From: Pseudogracilibacillus auburnensis
GTDB lineage: Bacteria > Bacillota > Bacilli > Bacillales > Amphibacillaceae
Direction of reading: 5' to 3'
DNA length: 64,000 bases
Assembly (NCBI RefSeq): GCF_003201975.1
Contig: NZ_QJJQ01000011.1
Span: 95,680 to 159,679, forward strand
In this document: positions 1 through 8,298 of the stretch, piece by piece
Numbering within the stretch: position 1 is the first letter of the stretch
How the letters are laid out: each line of letters opens with the position of its first letter
Made by a program: the position numbers and the translations under genes
The notes under the pieces: model-generated
Databases searched by the model: none
Told to the model about the DNA's origin: nothing
What the model saw: the letters and a program-made list of their open reading frames with translations, nothing else

Positions 1-1120
1 GATCCTGTCGTAAAATCGATCGCAATCCTGTTGCAAAAGTCATTCCAACTGCTTCATTCACTTGGACTTGATTAATGCCAGTGAGCTGATATTCTACTGG
101 ATCTTCAATCGTAATGATGTTTACTGCTTCTTCATTCAAATGATGTAAAGCCGCATATAATGTGGACGATTTACCTGATCCAGTTGGCCCTGTAATAAGG
201 ACAATTCCATTTGGGACAGAAATCATACTTTTAAACGTCTGTTCATTTCGGGTAGAAAAGCCGATTTTGTCTAATCTATCTAATGCATTACTTAAATCGA
301 GAATTCGCATCACAATTTTTTCCCCGTAAATGGAAGGTAGTGTCGAGATTCTTATATCAATTGGTTTAAAATTTACGCTCAGTTTTATCCGACCATCTTG
401 CGGGACTCTACTTTCGGTGATATTTAAATTTGCCATGATTTTTAGCCTTGCAATTATCACATTTTGCATATGTTTTGGTAAAGTTCTCTCTGTCATAAGT
501 ACACCATCGACCCGATAGCGAATTTTCAGTTCTACTTCTTGTGGATCAAAATGAATATCACTGGCTCGCTGTGCTACGGCATTGGAAATAATTTGGTTAA
601 CAAGTCTGACAATCGGTGAATCTTCGTCCGTTATTCCCGTTTCCTCAACCGTTTCTTCATGTGAAAAATCACCCATCACTTCATCGAGTGATTGTTGTAA
701 ATCATAATATTTTGTAATCGTCCGTTGTAGTGCATCTTTTGTTGCTATAGCAGGTACAATTTGATATCCAGTAGCCATCCGTAGTTCTTCGATCGCAAAA
801 TAGTCCATCGGGTCAGCCATCGCAACAAATAATTGATTTTCTTCCGAACGAATTGGCATGACTTGGTACCGTTTAGCAATTTCTTGTGGGACAAGCTGGA
901 CAATTTCTTGTTCAATCGGATATTGAAAAATATTTATATGGGGTATCCCAAGTTGAAATTCAAGCACTTCGATTAATTGTTGTTCTGTTATGTAGCCTTC
1001 TCTGAGTAGCGTGTCTCCTAATTTTTCATCAGGTAATTTTTCAGCTAAAGCAGTTGATAATTGTGTTTCGGAGATAAGTCCAGATTCAACGAGTAAGTCT
1101 CCTAAACGTTTTCTACTCAT
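1..1120 (-). CDS. PilB/GspE-family type IV pilus assembly ATPase (5' part; rest lies beyond the left edge)
   Basis: Cytoplasmic ATPase that powers extension of type IV pili or type II secretion pseudopili. I translated the minus strand from the ATG at 1118-1120. The product opens MSRKRLGDLLVESGLIS, the N-terminal MshEN/GspE_N repeat type (two GDxLLxxGxIxxxQL blocks at about residues 6 and 34). It continues with SDIHFDP and RYRVDG near residues 200-215 and reaches the Walker A motif GPTGSGKSSTLYA at about residue 310. The C-terminal Walker B and His-box region is outside the window, so this is a partial gene. The start overlaps the stop of the upstream VanW-like gene by 8 bases and is preceded by a GGGGGG ribosome binding site, so the two are one operon and probably translationally coupled. 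PilB and GspE cannot be told apart here; PilB is favoured because a prepilin peptidase and a c-di-GMP riboswitch are next door. Confidence 0.93.
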   Translation of the reverse strand, partial: MSRKRLGDLLVESGLISETQLSTALAEKLPDEKLGDTLLREGYITEQQLIEVLEFQLGIPHINIFQYPIEQEIVQLVPQEIAKRYQVMPIRSEENQLFVAMADPMDYFAIEELRMATGYQIVPAIATKDALQRTITKYYDLQQSLDEVMGDFSHEETVEETGITDEDSPIVRLVNQIISNAVAQRASDIHFDPQEVELKIRYRVDGVLMTERTLPKHMQNVIIARLKIMANLNITESRVPQDGRIKLSVNFKPIDIRISTLPSIYGEKIVMRILDLSNALDRLDKIGFSTRNEQTFKSMISVPNGIVLITGPTGSGKSSTLYAALHHLNEEAVNIITIEDPVEYQLTGINQVQVNEAVGMTFATGLRSILRQD

Positions 1121-2642
1121 TTACTCGTCCCCCCTCTTCTTGTTCGGATGTGCCTTCACTATATAAATGTTCGAGTAAATGTTCGAGCTGTTCATTCATT
1201 TTTTCGAACCGTTCTTCTGCTTCTTTTTGTCGTTTCGTTACTTCTTCATCTGTCATTCCTATGTAGGTTTCTAGTTCTTTTTCCATCTTTGATAGTCTTT
1301 CTTCTAATGTTGCCTGTGTTTGTCTTATTTTTTGTAATTGTTCTGAAAATGTTGGTGTACTAGAATCGATTGAAAAAATATCTAAAACTGATCTTTCATC
1401 CTTTAAGCCTTCTTCCAAATCATCAATCTCTTTTTCCAAGTTATTTATCTCTTCTTCGATTTCATCTTCTAGATTCTCCACTAAAGCATCATCTGGCACA
1501 TCTTCAGTCGTTGAAACTAGGACAACTTTGGGTTCAGGTAAATAAACATCTTGACTAATAAATTCCGAATGAATAAATACATTTTGTTCATAGGTGGAAC
1601 GATACACATCTGCTTTTAATCCTTTTCTTCCAGGTTGAATTGTCTCCTGTTCCCCTGCTTTTAGTTTTTTACTATATCGGTATAAAGTACGTTGTTTTAT
1701 TTCTCGTACATTTTCAAGATCGTATGTATACGTTATATCTGATGGAGATGATCTAATTGCTACGTGAAGTTTATCCCCTCGTTTTTCTGCTTCGATTTTA
1801 AACGATACTTTATTTGGATTCATCACCAATAAATCTTTATTCCCTTTCGTATCGATCGCTACATCAAGTCCTGGCTCAGTATAGGAAGGAACCGTTAATC
1901 CTGCATGACGTTCAACAATGTCGAAGTTCGTCTGTAAAAAAAGGGTATACAATGCCGTTGCTAGGAAACTTAATTCCGCACTTGAATTTGTTAAGTGCTC
2001 TGGCAAAACGACTGCTTGTACAAAAGAAAAATGGTCTTCTGAAGCAATCATGTATTCATTGATTTCATCGATTGCATAGGTTAAAACAGCATTCGATATA
2101 GTAGGAATATTCATCTCTACCTCAGCGATCGTCTCTAACGGTATTTCTTTTCCTTCTATATATGTGATTTTCGCTTCCCCTTCTTCTAACTCACTAGCAA
2201 TCTCTTTTATCTGTTGAAACATCTCTTCCGATTGAATATAATCAAGCTCTTTTACTGATTGAATGGATTCACTTTTATCATCTATTTTTACCGAAAGTGG
2301 TACATGAACATTTTTTTGCTTCATGAATAATGAAGTAAACGTTCGTTTTGTTCGATCCTTTAACATGTTGATCGATACGTCGACATCAAAAATAACGGCA
2401 GTTCTCGGGATCGTAATTTGCTGGAAGTCACTCGTTAAAATAATGTCTTCTCCTTCTTGCCATCGGTTGATTTCTTGCTCCAATAATTCCTTTATTTCCT
2501 CTTCCGTTTTATGTTCAACGGAAATAGTTGCAATCTTTGAACCATGTGGCATTTCACTAGCTGCTGCCACATTATTTGGAATAACGAACATAAAAATAAT
2601 GAACATACATAGGTTGATTAGGAAACGTTTTGTTTTAACCAT
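1113..2642 (-). CDS. Secreted VanW-like protein, first gene of the type IV pilus operon
   Basis: 509-residue exported protein of uncertain role. Residues 1-28 form a signal peptide (hydrophobic core LINLCMFIIFMFVIP, ending NNVAAA). Residues about 200-300 resemble a degenerate VanW domain: EDHFSFVQAV, then LATALYTLFLQTNFDIVERHAG, then PGLDVAI and a DLLVMN block. Near residue 350 is a G5/VanW-associated strand pattern (ADVYRSTYEQN, then SEFISQDVYLP). The C-terminal 120 residues are very acidic and heptad-like, and should form coiled coils. It is the first gene after the c-di-GMP riboswitch and overlaps the downstream ATPase gene. It is probably a cell-wall-side accessory factor of the pilus. 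The VanW assignment rests on motif resemblance only. Confidence 0.6.
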   Translation of the reverse strand: MVKTKRFLINLCMFIIFMFVIPNNVAAASEMPHGSKIATISVEHKTEEEIKELLEQEINRWQEGEDIILTSDFQQITIPRTAVIFDVDVSINMLKDRTKRTFTSLFMKQKNVHVPLSVKIDDKSESIQSVKELDYIQSEEMFQQIKEIASELEEGEAKITYIEGKEIPLETIAEVEMNIPTISNAVLTYAIDEINEYMIASEDHFSFVQAVVLPEHLTNSSAELSFLATALYTLFLQTNFDIVERHAGLTVPSYTEPGLDVAIDTKGNKDLLVMNPNKVSFKIEAEKRGDKLHVAIRSSPSDITYTYDLENVREIKQRTLYRYSKKLKAGEQETIQPGRKGLKADVYRSTYEQNVFIHSEFISQDVYLPEPKVVLVSTTEDVPDDALVENLEDEIEEEINNLEKEIDDLEEGLKDERSVLDIFSIDSSTPTFSEQLQKIRQTQATLEERLSKMEKELETYIGMTDEEVTKRQKEAEERFEKMNEQLEHLLEHLYSEGTSEQEEGGRVNE

Positions 2643-2683
2643 TTATTCAACTCCTTCCTCAAGGTGTCGTTGATGTAATTGAT

Positions 2684-2729
2684 AAAAAAAGACCTTTACA
2701 AAACGTCTGTAACGTTTATTGTAAAGGCC
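2684..2729 (-). terminator. Riboswitch-linked intrinsic terminator
   Basis: Read on the minus strand, a long hairpin (GGCCTTTACA...TGTAAAGGTC with an extended AACGT/ACGTT top) is followed by seven T. Its 5' arm begins with the same CCTTT that forms the 3' side of the riboswitch P1 stem, so aptamer P1 and terminator are mutually exclusive. It lies about 40 nt upstream of the VanW-like gene. Confidence 0.9.
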
Positions 2730-2796
2730 GGTTGCACTACTAGCTCCATACGATCATAGTGCCCAATTCATTATCGTATTTCATAGCTTCCTTTTT
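2723..2796 (-). promoter_or_regulatory. Cyclic-di-GMP class II riboswitch aptamer
   Basis: The minus-strand sequence carries AATTGGGCACT and then GCTAGTAGTGCAACCGGCC, the conserved core of the c-di-GMP-II aptamer as known from Clostridium. All expected helices can be drawn: P1 (AAAGG with CCTTT), P2 (ATACGAT with ATCGTAT), and the pseudoknot between loop GCACTA and downstream TAGTGC. It lies between a sigma-A promoter and the type IV pilus operon. Because P1 uses bases of the following terminator, c-di-GMP binding should prevent termination, giving an ON switch. The identification rests on recalled consensus plus visible pairing; the ON direction is inferred. Confidence 0.93.
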
Positions 2797-2860
2797 ATAC
2801 GTATTTAGTTAATATTAACGAAGTGATAGGTTTTTTCACTAGTCATTTCGAATCATCACC

Positions 2861-2890
2861 ATAGTATCACAATGGCTTTAACTGTGTCAA
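2861..2890 (-). promoter_or_regulatory. Sigma-A promoter of the riboswitch/type IV pilus transcript
   Basis: Minus strand TTGACA (2885-2890) and TACTAT (2861-2866) with an 18-base spacer. An alternative -10, GATACT, would give 16. It lies about 65 bases upstream of the aptamer. Confidence 0.75.
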
Positions 2891-2916
2891 TATACCTATT
2901 TAAAAAATGTCACTGT

Positions 2917-3669
2917 TCATAATAAAGACAAATATGCTTGAATGATGTTGTTGCCGTAAAAATAACTAATGAGCGCTCCAACAACAATATAAGGGCCAAA
3001 AGGAATCGCTTGCTTCCTGTTCACTCTTTTAACAATCATTAAAATACTACCAATAATTGCTCCAAGGCAAGCGGCAATAAAAAAAGTAAGCAATACATTC
3101 CCAATTCCGAGTACAACACCTAATACTCCAAACAGTTTCATATCTCCAGCACCCATTCCCCCCTTACTAAAGAAAATAATAAGAGCAATCAGGAGAAAGC
3201 CTATGGCAGCTCCAAAAACTGCATTATACCATGGTTCTAACGGGGATAAGGTTCTCAACAATATAAAAAATGGGAGGAAAAATAACAGTATTTTATTTGG
3301 AATAACCATGTATGATAGATCTGTTACAACAATAATCATCAGCATACTTATAAGTAGTAAAGCTGTTATAAGTTCAAGGTGAAGCCCAATTTTCATGTAA
3401 GCATACACAAATAAAATACCAGTCACGAGTTCAATAAATGGATAAATGAATGATATTCGTGTTTGACAATTTCGGCATGTACCGAATTGGATAATGAATG
3501 AAATAATTGGAATGAGTTCATACCAGTGCAGTTGTTTTTCGCAGTTCGGACAATAAGAACGATCGTTACTAAAAGGAATTTTTTTTGGTACACGCAGTCC
3601 AACAACATTAAAAAAAGAGCCAAAAATTGCCCCAGCTAAAAAAGATAAACAAGTCCAAAATAGATCCAT
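2917..3669 (-). CDS. Type IV prepilin peptidase (A24 family, PilD/ComC type)
   Basis: Membrane aspartyl protease that cleaves, and usually N-methylates, prepilin leaders. The 250-residue protein has the family layout: an N-terminal GSFFNVVGLRVP segment, a zinc-binding pair of CxxC motifs (CPNCEKQL at about 40 and CRNCQTRI at about 65), then hydrophobic helices. The two catalytic aspartates are visible in VTDLSYMVIPNKI (about 116) and GMGAGDMKLFG (about 172, the GxGD motif). A GGGGGGG ribosome binding site precedes the ATG. It lies immediately upstream of the riboswitch promoter, so it is a separate transcription unit beside the pilus operon it presumably serves. It could also process competence pseudopilins. 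Confidence 0.95.
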   Translation of the reverse strand: MDLFWTCLSFLAGAIFGSFFNVVGLRVPKKIPFSNDRSYCPNCEKQLHWYELIPIISFIIQFGTCRNCQTRISFIYPFIELVTGILFVYAYMKIGLHLELITALLLISMLMIIVVTDLSYMVIPNKILLFFLPFFILLRTLSPLEPWYNAVFGAAIGFLLIALIIFFSKGGMGAGDMKLFGVLGVVLGIGNVLLTFFIAACLGAIIGSILMIVKRVNRKQAIPFGPYIVVGALISYFYGNNIIQAYLSLL

Positions 3670-4063
3670 TTTTGATCCCCCCCTTTCACTTCATGATACT
3701 TATTACCTATTATAATAGTTCTATTTCAAAATGATAGTAATAAAGGAATGGAATTGACTTTTGGCATCGAGTGGATGAAAACGAGTGGGAACACCGCAAG
3801 ATGTTTTTTCAGAATACTTGAGGGTAGGGCACGTGGGAGAGCGCCATGTGACGTTGCTACATGAATTACGACGGGAAGGGAGCGATGAAGTGACGCGGTC
3901 ACTTTTTTACGCTTTTTTGTTGAATTCATACCTACGAAAACAATGGTTGGTACATCTTTTATGTAGCAATGAAGGACTGGTTACTAACTGTTATGAAGGT
4001 AAAATAAATTACGAGGGTAATGGTGCTGAAGGAATGTAAAATACTCTAGACAAATGAAATAAA
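3670..4063. other. Intergenic stretch without a convincing gene
   Basis: About 390 bases between the prepilin peptidase and the ytkL terminator. Open frames exist on both strands (for example plus 3785-4039), but none has a good ribosome binding site, recognisable motif or family resemblance. I see only AT-rich sequence and a moderately GC-rich patch around 3820-3900. Confidence 0.5.
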
Positions 4064-4092
4064 CGCAAGCATGTCTATTAAGCATGCTTGCG
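4064..4092 (-). terminator. Intrinsic terminator after the ytkL-like gene
   Basis: Ten-base perfect stem CGCAAGCATG / CATGCTTGCG with a 9-base loop. On the minus strand it is followed by TTTATTTCATTT, and it lies 65 bases past the stop codon of the ytkL-like gene. Confidence 0.75.
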
Positions 4093-4156
4093 CTTGTTAA
4101 TAATTCTTTTAATTTTTAAGATTTACGTTACTATCTAATTTACTAAGTGTTTCTAT

Positions 4157-4837
4157 TTATAGTTCTAATGATTCGCCAACCTGTAGAGCAATTCCTTTTC
4201 CAGTTTTCACTTTTTTTGCAAATGCTTCCCCATCTTGTTCAATCACTGGAAATGTATTATAATGCACTGGAACAACTATGTCTGCCTTTATCCAATCAGT
4301 CGCAACTAGTGCATCTTTAGGTCCCATTGTAAAATTATCACCAATCGGCACAAATGCAAGGTCAATATCGTTCATTTCTCCAATAAGCTTTAAATCTGAA
4401 AACAACGCGGTGTCTCCAACATGGTAAATAGTTTTATCATTGATCGTCAGTAAAATTCCCCCGGGCATTCCAGTATAAATAAATGTTCCGTCCTCTTCTT
4501 CATATGAAGAACTGTGAAATGCTTGTGTAAATTTTACCCGTCCAAAATCAAAATCATATGCGCCACCAATATTCATGCCATGCGCATTAAAGCCTTTTTG
4601 TCCTAAATATACCGCTAATTCATTTAATGCAACGATAAAAGCGCCAGTTCTTTTAGCAATTGCCATCGTATCACCTATATGATCTCCATGACCATGTGTC
4701 AATAATATAACATCCGCTTCCACTGTATCTGGATCTAAATCACTTAACGAATTACCAGTAATAAAAGGGTCAATTAATATTTTGTGCGAATCTGTCTCTA
4801 CACGAACTGCTGAATGTCCATGGTACGAAATTTTCAT
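4157..4837 (-). CDS. ytkL: UPF0173 metal-dependent hydrolase (YtkL family)
   Basis: 226-residue metallo-beta-lactamase-fold hydrolase of unknown substrate. The start [14 protein letters not shown] is that of the UPF0173 family. The metal-binding motif [11 protein letters not shown] is at about residue 50, with further ligands in [16 protein letters not shown] and VPVHYNT. I chose the ATG at 4835-4837 rather than the upstream in-frame codon because AGGAGA sits 7-9 bases before it and the family begins there. It is monocistronic, with its own terminator. Its place beside ald matches the conserved order in Bacillus. The reaction is not established for the family. Confidence 0.9.
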   Translation of the reverse strand: MKISYHGHSAVRVETDSHKILIDPFITGNSLSDLDPDTVEADVILLTHGHGDHIGDTMAIAKRTGAFIVALNELAVYLGQKGFNAHGMNIGGAYDFDFGRVKFTQAFHSSSYEEEDGTFIYTGMPGGILLTINDKTIYHVGDTALFSDLKLIGEMNDIDLAFVPIGDNFTMGPKDALVATDWIKADIVVPVHYNTFPVIEQDGEAFAKKVKTGKGIALQVGESLEL

Positions 4838-4940
4838 ACATATCTCTCCTCGCATAATGATTTTATCTTCTATTTTATCATAGATAGATTTTTTCGGAAA
4901 ATATCTGGAAATTTGTTTGAAGTATGAACTACAGAATGGA

Positions 4941-5140
4941 TGGTATGTGCTAGATACCGATTAGGTATGGATTTCATGGATTATGTGTCGCTCACAAGGA
5001 GTATTTGTCGTGGAAGCAAATTATGTGCTGATCTCAAGAATTATGTGCCACGGAAGCAAGTTATGTGGCGAAATCAAGAACTTTGTGCCGCTCGCACAGG
5101 TTATATGCCGCGAAAAACGATTATGCACTGCCAAGCAGTC
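4941..5140. repeat. Degenerate tandem array with an exact 20-nt period
   Basis: At least eight, and probably ten, consecutive 20-base units, phased from 4981 (5001, 5021, 5041, 5061, 5081, 5101, 5121) and more weakly from 4941. The 5' half is conserved as TTATGTGCCG. The 3' half alternates between CTCGCAAGAA-like and CGGAAGCAAG-like versions. The array lies between two terminators and converging gene ends. It creates a plus-strand open frame of 89 codons that I regard as spurious. There are no unique spacers, so it is not CRISPR. Confidence 0.8.
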
Positions 5141-5155
5141 ATGAAAACAAAATTA

Positions 5156-5192
5156 AAAAAGGTACATTATTCACACGGAAATGTACCTTTTT
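5156..5192 (-). terminator. Terminator of ald
   Basis: Stem AAAAAGGTACATT / AATGTACCTTTTT with A and T runs on both sides, 10 bases beyond the ald stop. It is structurally bidirectional. Confidence 0.85.
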
Positions 5193-5201
5193 ACTCATCC
5201 A

Positions 5202-6317
5202 TTATTTAATTAAAGATGATGCTTCAACAAAGTCATACCCGAGTGCACTTGCAACACCTTGATTCGTTACTTTGCCTGCAATTGTATTAATTCCTTTTAA
5301 GAGAGCATCATTATCACGTACTGCTTTTTCATAACCTTTATTAGCGATTTGTAATGCATACGGAACAGTTGCATTTGTTAATCCAATTGTTGAAGTACGA
5401 GGCACTGCTCCTGGCATGTTTGCAACAGTATAGTGAAGTACACCATGTTTAATAAATATTGGATCATCATGGGTTGTTACACGATCACTTGTAGCAAAAT
5501 TTCCGCCTTGGTCAATTGCTACATCGACAATAACTGAGCTTTCTGACATTGATTGTACCATTTCTTCCGTAACTAAAACGGGAGCTTTTGCACCCGGAAT
5601 TAATACCGAACCGATCGCTAAGTCTGATTCTGCAATCGCTTTGGCAATATCGAATGGATTCGACATTAAGACGTTGACGGAGTTACCGAAATACTCTGTT
5701 AGCTCTTTTAAACGAACTGGATTTAAATCAAAAATAGTTACATTTGCACCTAGACCAACAGCTAATTTTGCCGCATTTGTCCCTACTACTCCACCACCAA
5801 TAATTGTTACTTTACCACGTTTTACGCCAGAAATCCCAGAAAGTAAAATCCCTTTTCCACCTTTTGTTTTCTCTAAAAACTGAGCACCAATTTGTGTTGC
5901 CATATATCCAGCAACTTCACTCATTGGAGTAAGTAAAGGTAGTGAGCGATCCGGTAATTGAACTGTTTCATAAGCAATCCCGATTACCTTATTATCAACC
6001 AAAACTTTTGTAAGTTCAGGATGGGAAGCTAAATGTAAATATGTAAAAAGTATCTGACCTTCATAAAAATAATCATATTCTTCCTCTAATGGTTCTTTCA
6101 CTTTCATAATTAACTCTTGGGACCATGCTTCTTTTGCAGTTGCAACGATCATTGCCCCTGCTTCTGTATATTCTTCATCTGAAAAACTTGATCCTTCTCC
6201 TGCTCCAGTCTGAACATAAACTTCATGACCGGCACCTGTTAATGTATGTACGCCAGCTGGTGTTAATGCAACCCTATTTTCATTATTTAAAATTTCTGTA
6301 GGAATTCCTATCTTCAT
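5202..6317 (-). CDS. ald: Alanine dehydrogenase
   Basis: NAD-dependent interconversion of L-alanine with pyruvate and ammonium, used in alanine catabolism and during sporulation and spore germination. The 371-residue product starts [20 protein letters not shown], typical of the family. It carries the Rossmann motif [18 protein letters not shown] at about 172-189 and the conserved LYMHLA-like segment FTYLHLASH near 93. The ATG at 6315-6317 is preferred over an upstream GTG, because that GTG is part of the GAGGTG ribosome binding site itself. It is monocistronic, with a strong terminator. Length and motifs are complete. Confidence 0.97.
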   Translation of the reverse strand: MKIGIPTEILNNENRVALTPAGVHTLTGAGHEVYVQTGAGEGSSFSDEEYTEAGAMIVATAKEAWSQELIMKVKEPLEEEYDYFYEGQILFTYLHLASHPELTKVLVDNKVIGIAYETVQLPDRSLPLLTPMSEVAGYMATQIGAQFLEKTKGGKGILLSGISGVKRGKVTIIGGGVVGTNAAKLAVGLGANVTIFDLNPVRLKELTEYFGNSVNVLMSNPFDIAKAIAESDLAIGSVLIPGAKAPVLVTEEMVQSMSESSVIVDVAIDQGGNFATSDRVTTHDDPIFIKHGVLHYTVANMPGAVPRTSTIGLTNATVPYALQIANKGYEKAVRDNDALLKGINTIAGKVTNQGVASALGYDFVEASSLIK

Positions 6318-6544
6318 TATGGTTGGCACCTCTTCATCAATATTTTACAAAATGGTTTCCCACTAACTTATTGCAAATACAAAAACCTATTATTCATGTA
6401 ATCATAAAACTAAAACCATTTTTATTTTATCAAAATTATTAATAAATTGCATTATATTATTTGTATTTCTTGTTATTTCACTTATCTTGAATCAATTTCA
6501 TCATTCAATATAGCGTTTCAAAAACCGAACTATGTTGCTTGAGC
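6318..6544. other. AT-rich spacer upstream of ald
   Basis: Very AT-rich sequence containing the ald leader. I could not single out a convincing -35/-10 pair. Confidence 0.4.
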
Positions 6545-6730
6545 AAAAGGCTTTCACTCCAAGTGGTCGCTTTCCGCGGGCGGCTGATAAGTCTCCTGCC
6601 CCGGCAAGGGGTATGCAGACGTTGCCCGCAAAGGGCGGTTTTAGTCTGTAATCTTTCGATATTGCGGGGTCTTATCTAGGCCTCTTCTCCCGCAGGAGTC
6701 GACCACCTGCCGTTCCAGTCAAAATTTTAT
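6545..6730. repeat. GC-rich imperfect palindromic intergenic repeat, copy 1
   Basis: GC-rich island in AT-rich surroundings. It contains CGCTTTCCGCGGGCGGCTGA at its left and CTCCCGCAGGAGTCGAC at its right, with a GCGGGGTCTTA block inside. The same ordered blocks recur near 17770-17900 (opposite orientation) and 28010-28125. The ends can pair, so the transcript would fold. There is no coding signal. Confidence 0.75.
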
Positions 6731-6889
6731 AGGATGTAAAAACGAACAATACCATTATACTTTTGTTTGTTGTTCGGTTTTATTCTAGAAGTAGTCTATT
6801 ATGAAATTGACTTATCTTAAATCAATTTTACCTAATTTGCCTTAAACTCGCTTCTTTTTTTAATATTTGCATAATTACCCTGTTTCTTT

Positions 6890-6918
6890 TTCCAATTTAC
6901 CTATAAATAGGTTATAAT
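6890..6918 (+). promoter_or_regulatory. Probable sigma-A promoter of uspA
   Basis: TTCCAA (6890-6895), 17 bases, TATAAT (6913-6918), about 42 bases before the start codon. The -10 is perfect and the -35 is weak. Confidence 0.55.
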
Positions 6919-6960
6919 TAAAGTATAGCTACATATTCAATTCTACAAGGAGGAATAGAA

Positions 6961-7395
6961 ATGAACGGGAAATATGAAAAAATCGTAAGTGCAGTTGATG
7001 GATCTAAAGCTTCCGAAAAAGCATTTAAAAAATCTGTAGAAATTGCGAAAGAAAATAATGCTACACTTGTGTTAGCGCATATTGTTGATTCAAGAACTTT
7101 TGCAACAGCTGAAGCATATGATAAATCTTTATCAGAGCGCGCTGAAAAATATGCTAGAGACCTATTAAATGAGTATGTTGAAAACGCTAAAGAAGCTGGA
7201 GTAGAAAAGGTTGAGCTCGTTATCAAGTACGGTTCACCTAAAGTTGCGATTGCAAAAGAAATCGCTCCAGAATATGAAGCAGATTTAATTATTGTAGGTG
7301 CAACAGGATTGAACGCAGTAGAACGCTTTCTTATTGGTAGTGTTTCCGAGAGTGTTGCAAGATATTCCAAGTGTGACGTGCTTATCGTCCGTTAA
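6961..7395 (+). CDS. Universal stress protein, UspA family
   Basis: 144-residue cytoplasmic single-domain Usp. It starts MNGKYEKIVSAVDGSKASEKA, giving the usual first strand and the conserved Asp, and ends with the ATP-binding signature GATGLNAVERFLIGSVSESV (about 117-136). The protein is therefore likely of the ATP-binding subclass. A strong AAGGAGG lies 8 bases before the ATG. It stands alone between ald and moaB and converges on moaB through a shared terminator. The physiological signal is unknown. Confidence 0.95.
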   Translation: MNGKYEKIVSAVDGSKASEKAFKKSVEIAKENNATLVLAHIVDSRTFATAEAYDKSLSERAEKYARDLLNEYVENAKEAGVEKVELVIKYGSPKVAIAKEIAPEYEADLIIVGATGLNAVERFLIGSVSESVARYSKCDVLIVR

Positions 7396-7403
7396 ATTAA
7401 AAT

Positions 7404-7423
7404 GCCGCCCAAATTCTGGGCGG
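7404..7423. terminator. Bidirectional terminator between uspA and moaB
   Basis: GC-rich stem CCGCCCA / TGGGCGG just past the uspA stop and just before the convergent moaB stop. T tracts are short on both strands. Confidence 0.65.
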
Positions 7424-7427
7424 TACT

Positions 7428-7925
7428 TTACTTATCTTTATGTAATTCATGCAATATATGAGATAATTCTGGAATAATTAATTTATCCATTGCAAGCTTT
7501 ACGGCACCTGATGAACCAGGCATCGCAAAAATTACTTTTCGATTGATGACTCCTGCAATTGCCCGGGACATAATTGCCGTCGCTCCGATGTCTTCCGTAT
7601 AACTCAACATTCGAAAAATCTCTCCAAAGCCAGGAATTTGTTTTTCCACTTTCCTTTCGACTACTTCAATTGTTACATCTCGAACTGATATTCCCGTTCC
7701 ACCTGTTAATAAAATAGCCTCGACTTCTTCATCCTTTATTCCTTGATCGATAAGGCTTTCAATTTCAGATTGCTCATCAGGAACAATAACATGGTTCACA
7801 CATTCATGCCCTTTATCATTCAATAACGCTTTAATTAATTTACCGCTTTTATCTGTTTCTATTGTTCTCGTATCACTAATTGTTGCAATGAGACATCGTA
7901 CATTTCTCTCTGTTACATAATGCAC
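7428..7925 (-). CDS. moaB: Molybdenum cofactor biosynthesis protein MoaB
   Basis: 165-residue MoaB/MogA-family protein that binds molybdopterin and is associated with adenylylation in molybdenum cofactor synthesis. Visible family features are LIATISDTRT at the N terminus, LLTGGTGISVRDVT at about 86 (the GGTG substrate loop) and FAMPGSSGAVKLAM at about 135. No other moa, moe or mob gene is in the window, so this is an isolated member, as in the equivalent place in other Bacillus chromosomes. MogA-like function cannot be excluded. Confidence 0.93.
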   Translation of the reverse strand: MHYVTERNVRCLIATISDTRTIETDKSGKLIKALLNDKGHECVNHVIVPDEQSEIESLIDQGIKDEEVEAILLTGGTGISVRDVTIEVVERKVEKQIPGFGEIFRMLSYTEDIGATAIMSRAIAGVINRKVIFAMPGSSGAVKLAMDKLIIPELSHILHELHKDK

Positions 7926-8002
7926 TAGACGATCATCCCTTTACTTTTACATTAACAATAACGAAAAAAATGATTGAAATCAAACTTTCCGTTCGTATAG
8001 AG

Positions 8003-8284
8003 GTTCAAAAAGTCCAATAAAAATGACACATCGAATCTCTGCGTTGGCTTGCTTTTCCGGTACTCACGTATGGAAAAGCATACGTGAGTACCGGAAAAGA
8101 TACGCCGCCTTCGACGAACAGGACGTTCTAGTACTGGCGTTGCCACAGGGCTTTTTGATGGGACGAGCAATTTAGCGCAGTCCCAATGCTTTTCAATGGG
8201 ATGAGCATTTAGCGGAGTCCCAGGACGTGGCGTTTTTAGCCAGTGGAACTTCTCAGGTCTTCTTTTATCGGTCTTTTTGAACAC
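8003..8284. repeat. MITE-like element, copy A (282 bp, two core units)
   Basis: Bounded by inverted ends: GTTCAAAAAGTCCAATAAAA on the left, and on the right a sequence whose complement is GTGTTCAAAAAGACCGATAA. Inside are TGACACATCGAAT, GCGTTGGCTTGCTTTTCCGG, an internal hairpin around ACTCACGTATG, and two copies of a 37-38-base core ending AGCGGAGTCCCA. The left end recurs at 25992-26139 and 46600-46991. It abuts the doxX stop (15 bases away). An 110-codon open frame inside it is spurious. Confidence 0.85.
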
Positions 8285-8298
8285 GCACCTATATTGTA

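Noticed and set aside
3785..4039. 84-codon plus-strand open frame
   Set aside because: No ribosome binding site, no motif, atypical composition; likely chance.
4941..5140. CRISPR array
   Set aside because: Units are contiguous and degenerate, without unique spacers, and no cas genes are nearby.
4940..5209. Cys-containing repetitive open frame (89 codons)
   Set aside because: It is a translation of the 20-nt non-coding array. There is no ribosome binding site, and a period of 20 is not a multiple of three.
7952..8284. 110-codon minus-strand open frame
   Set aside because: Lies entirely within MITE copy A, and similar elements elsewhere do not keep the frame.
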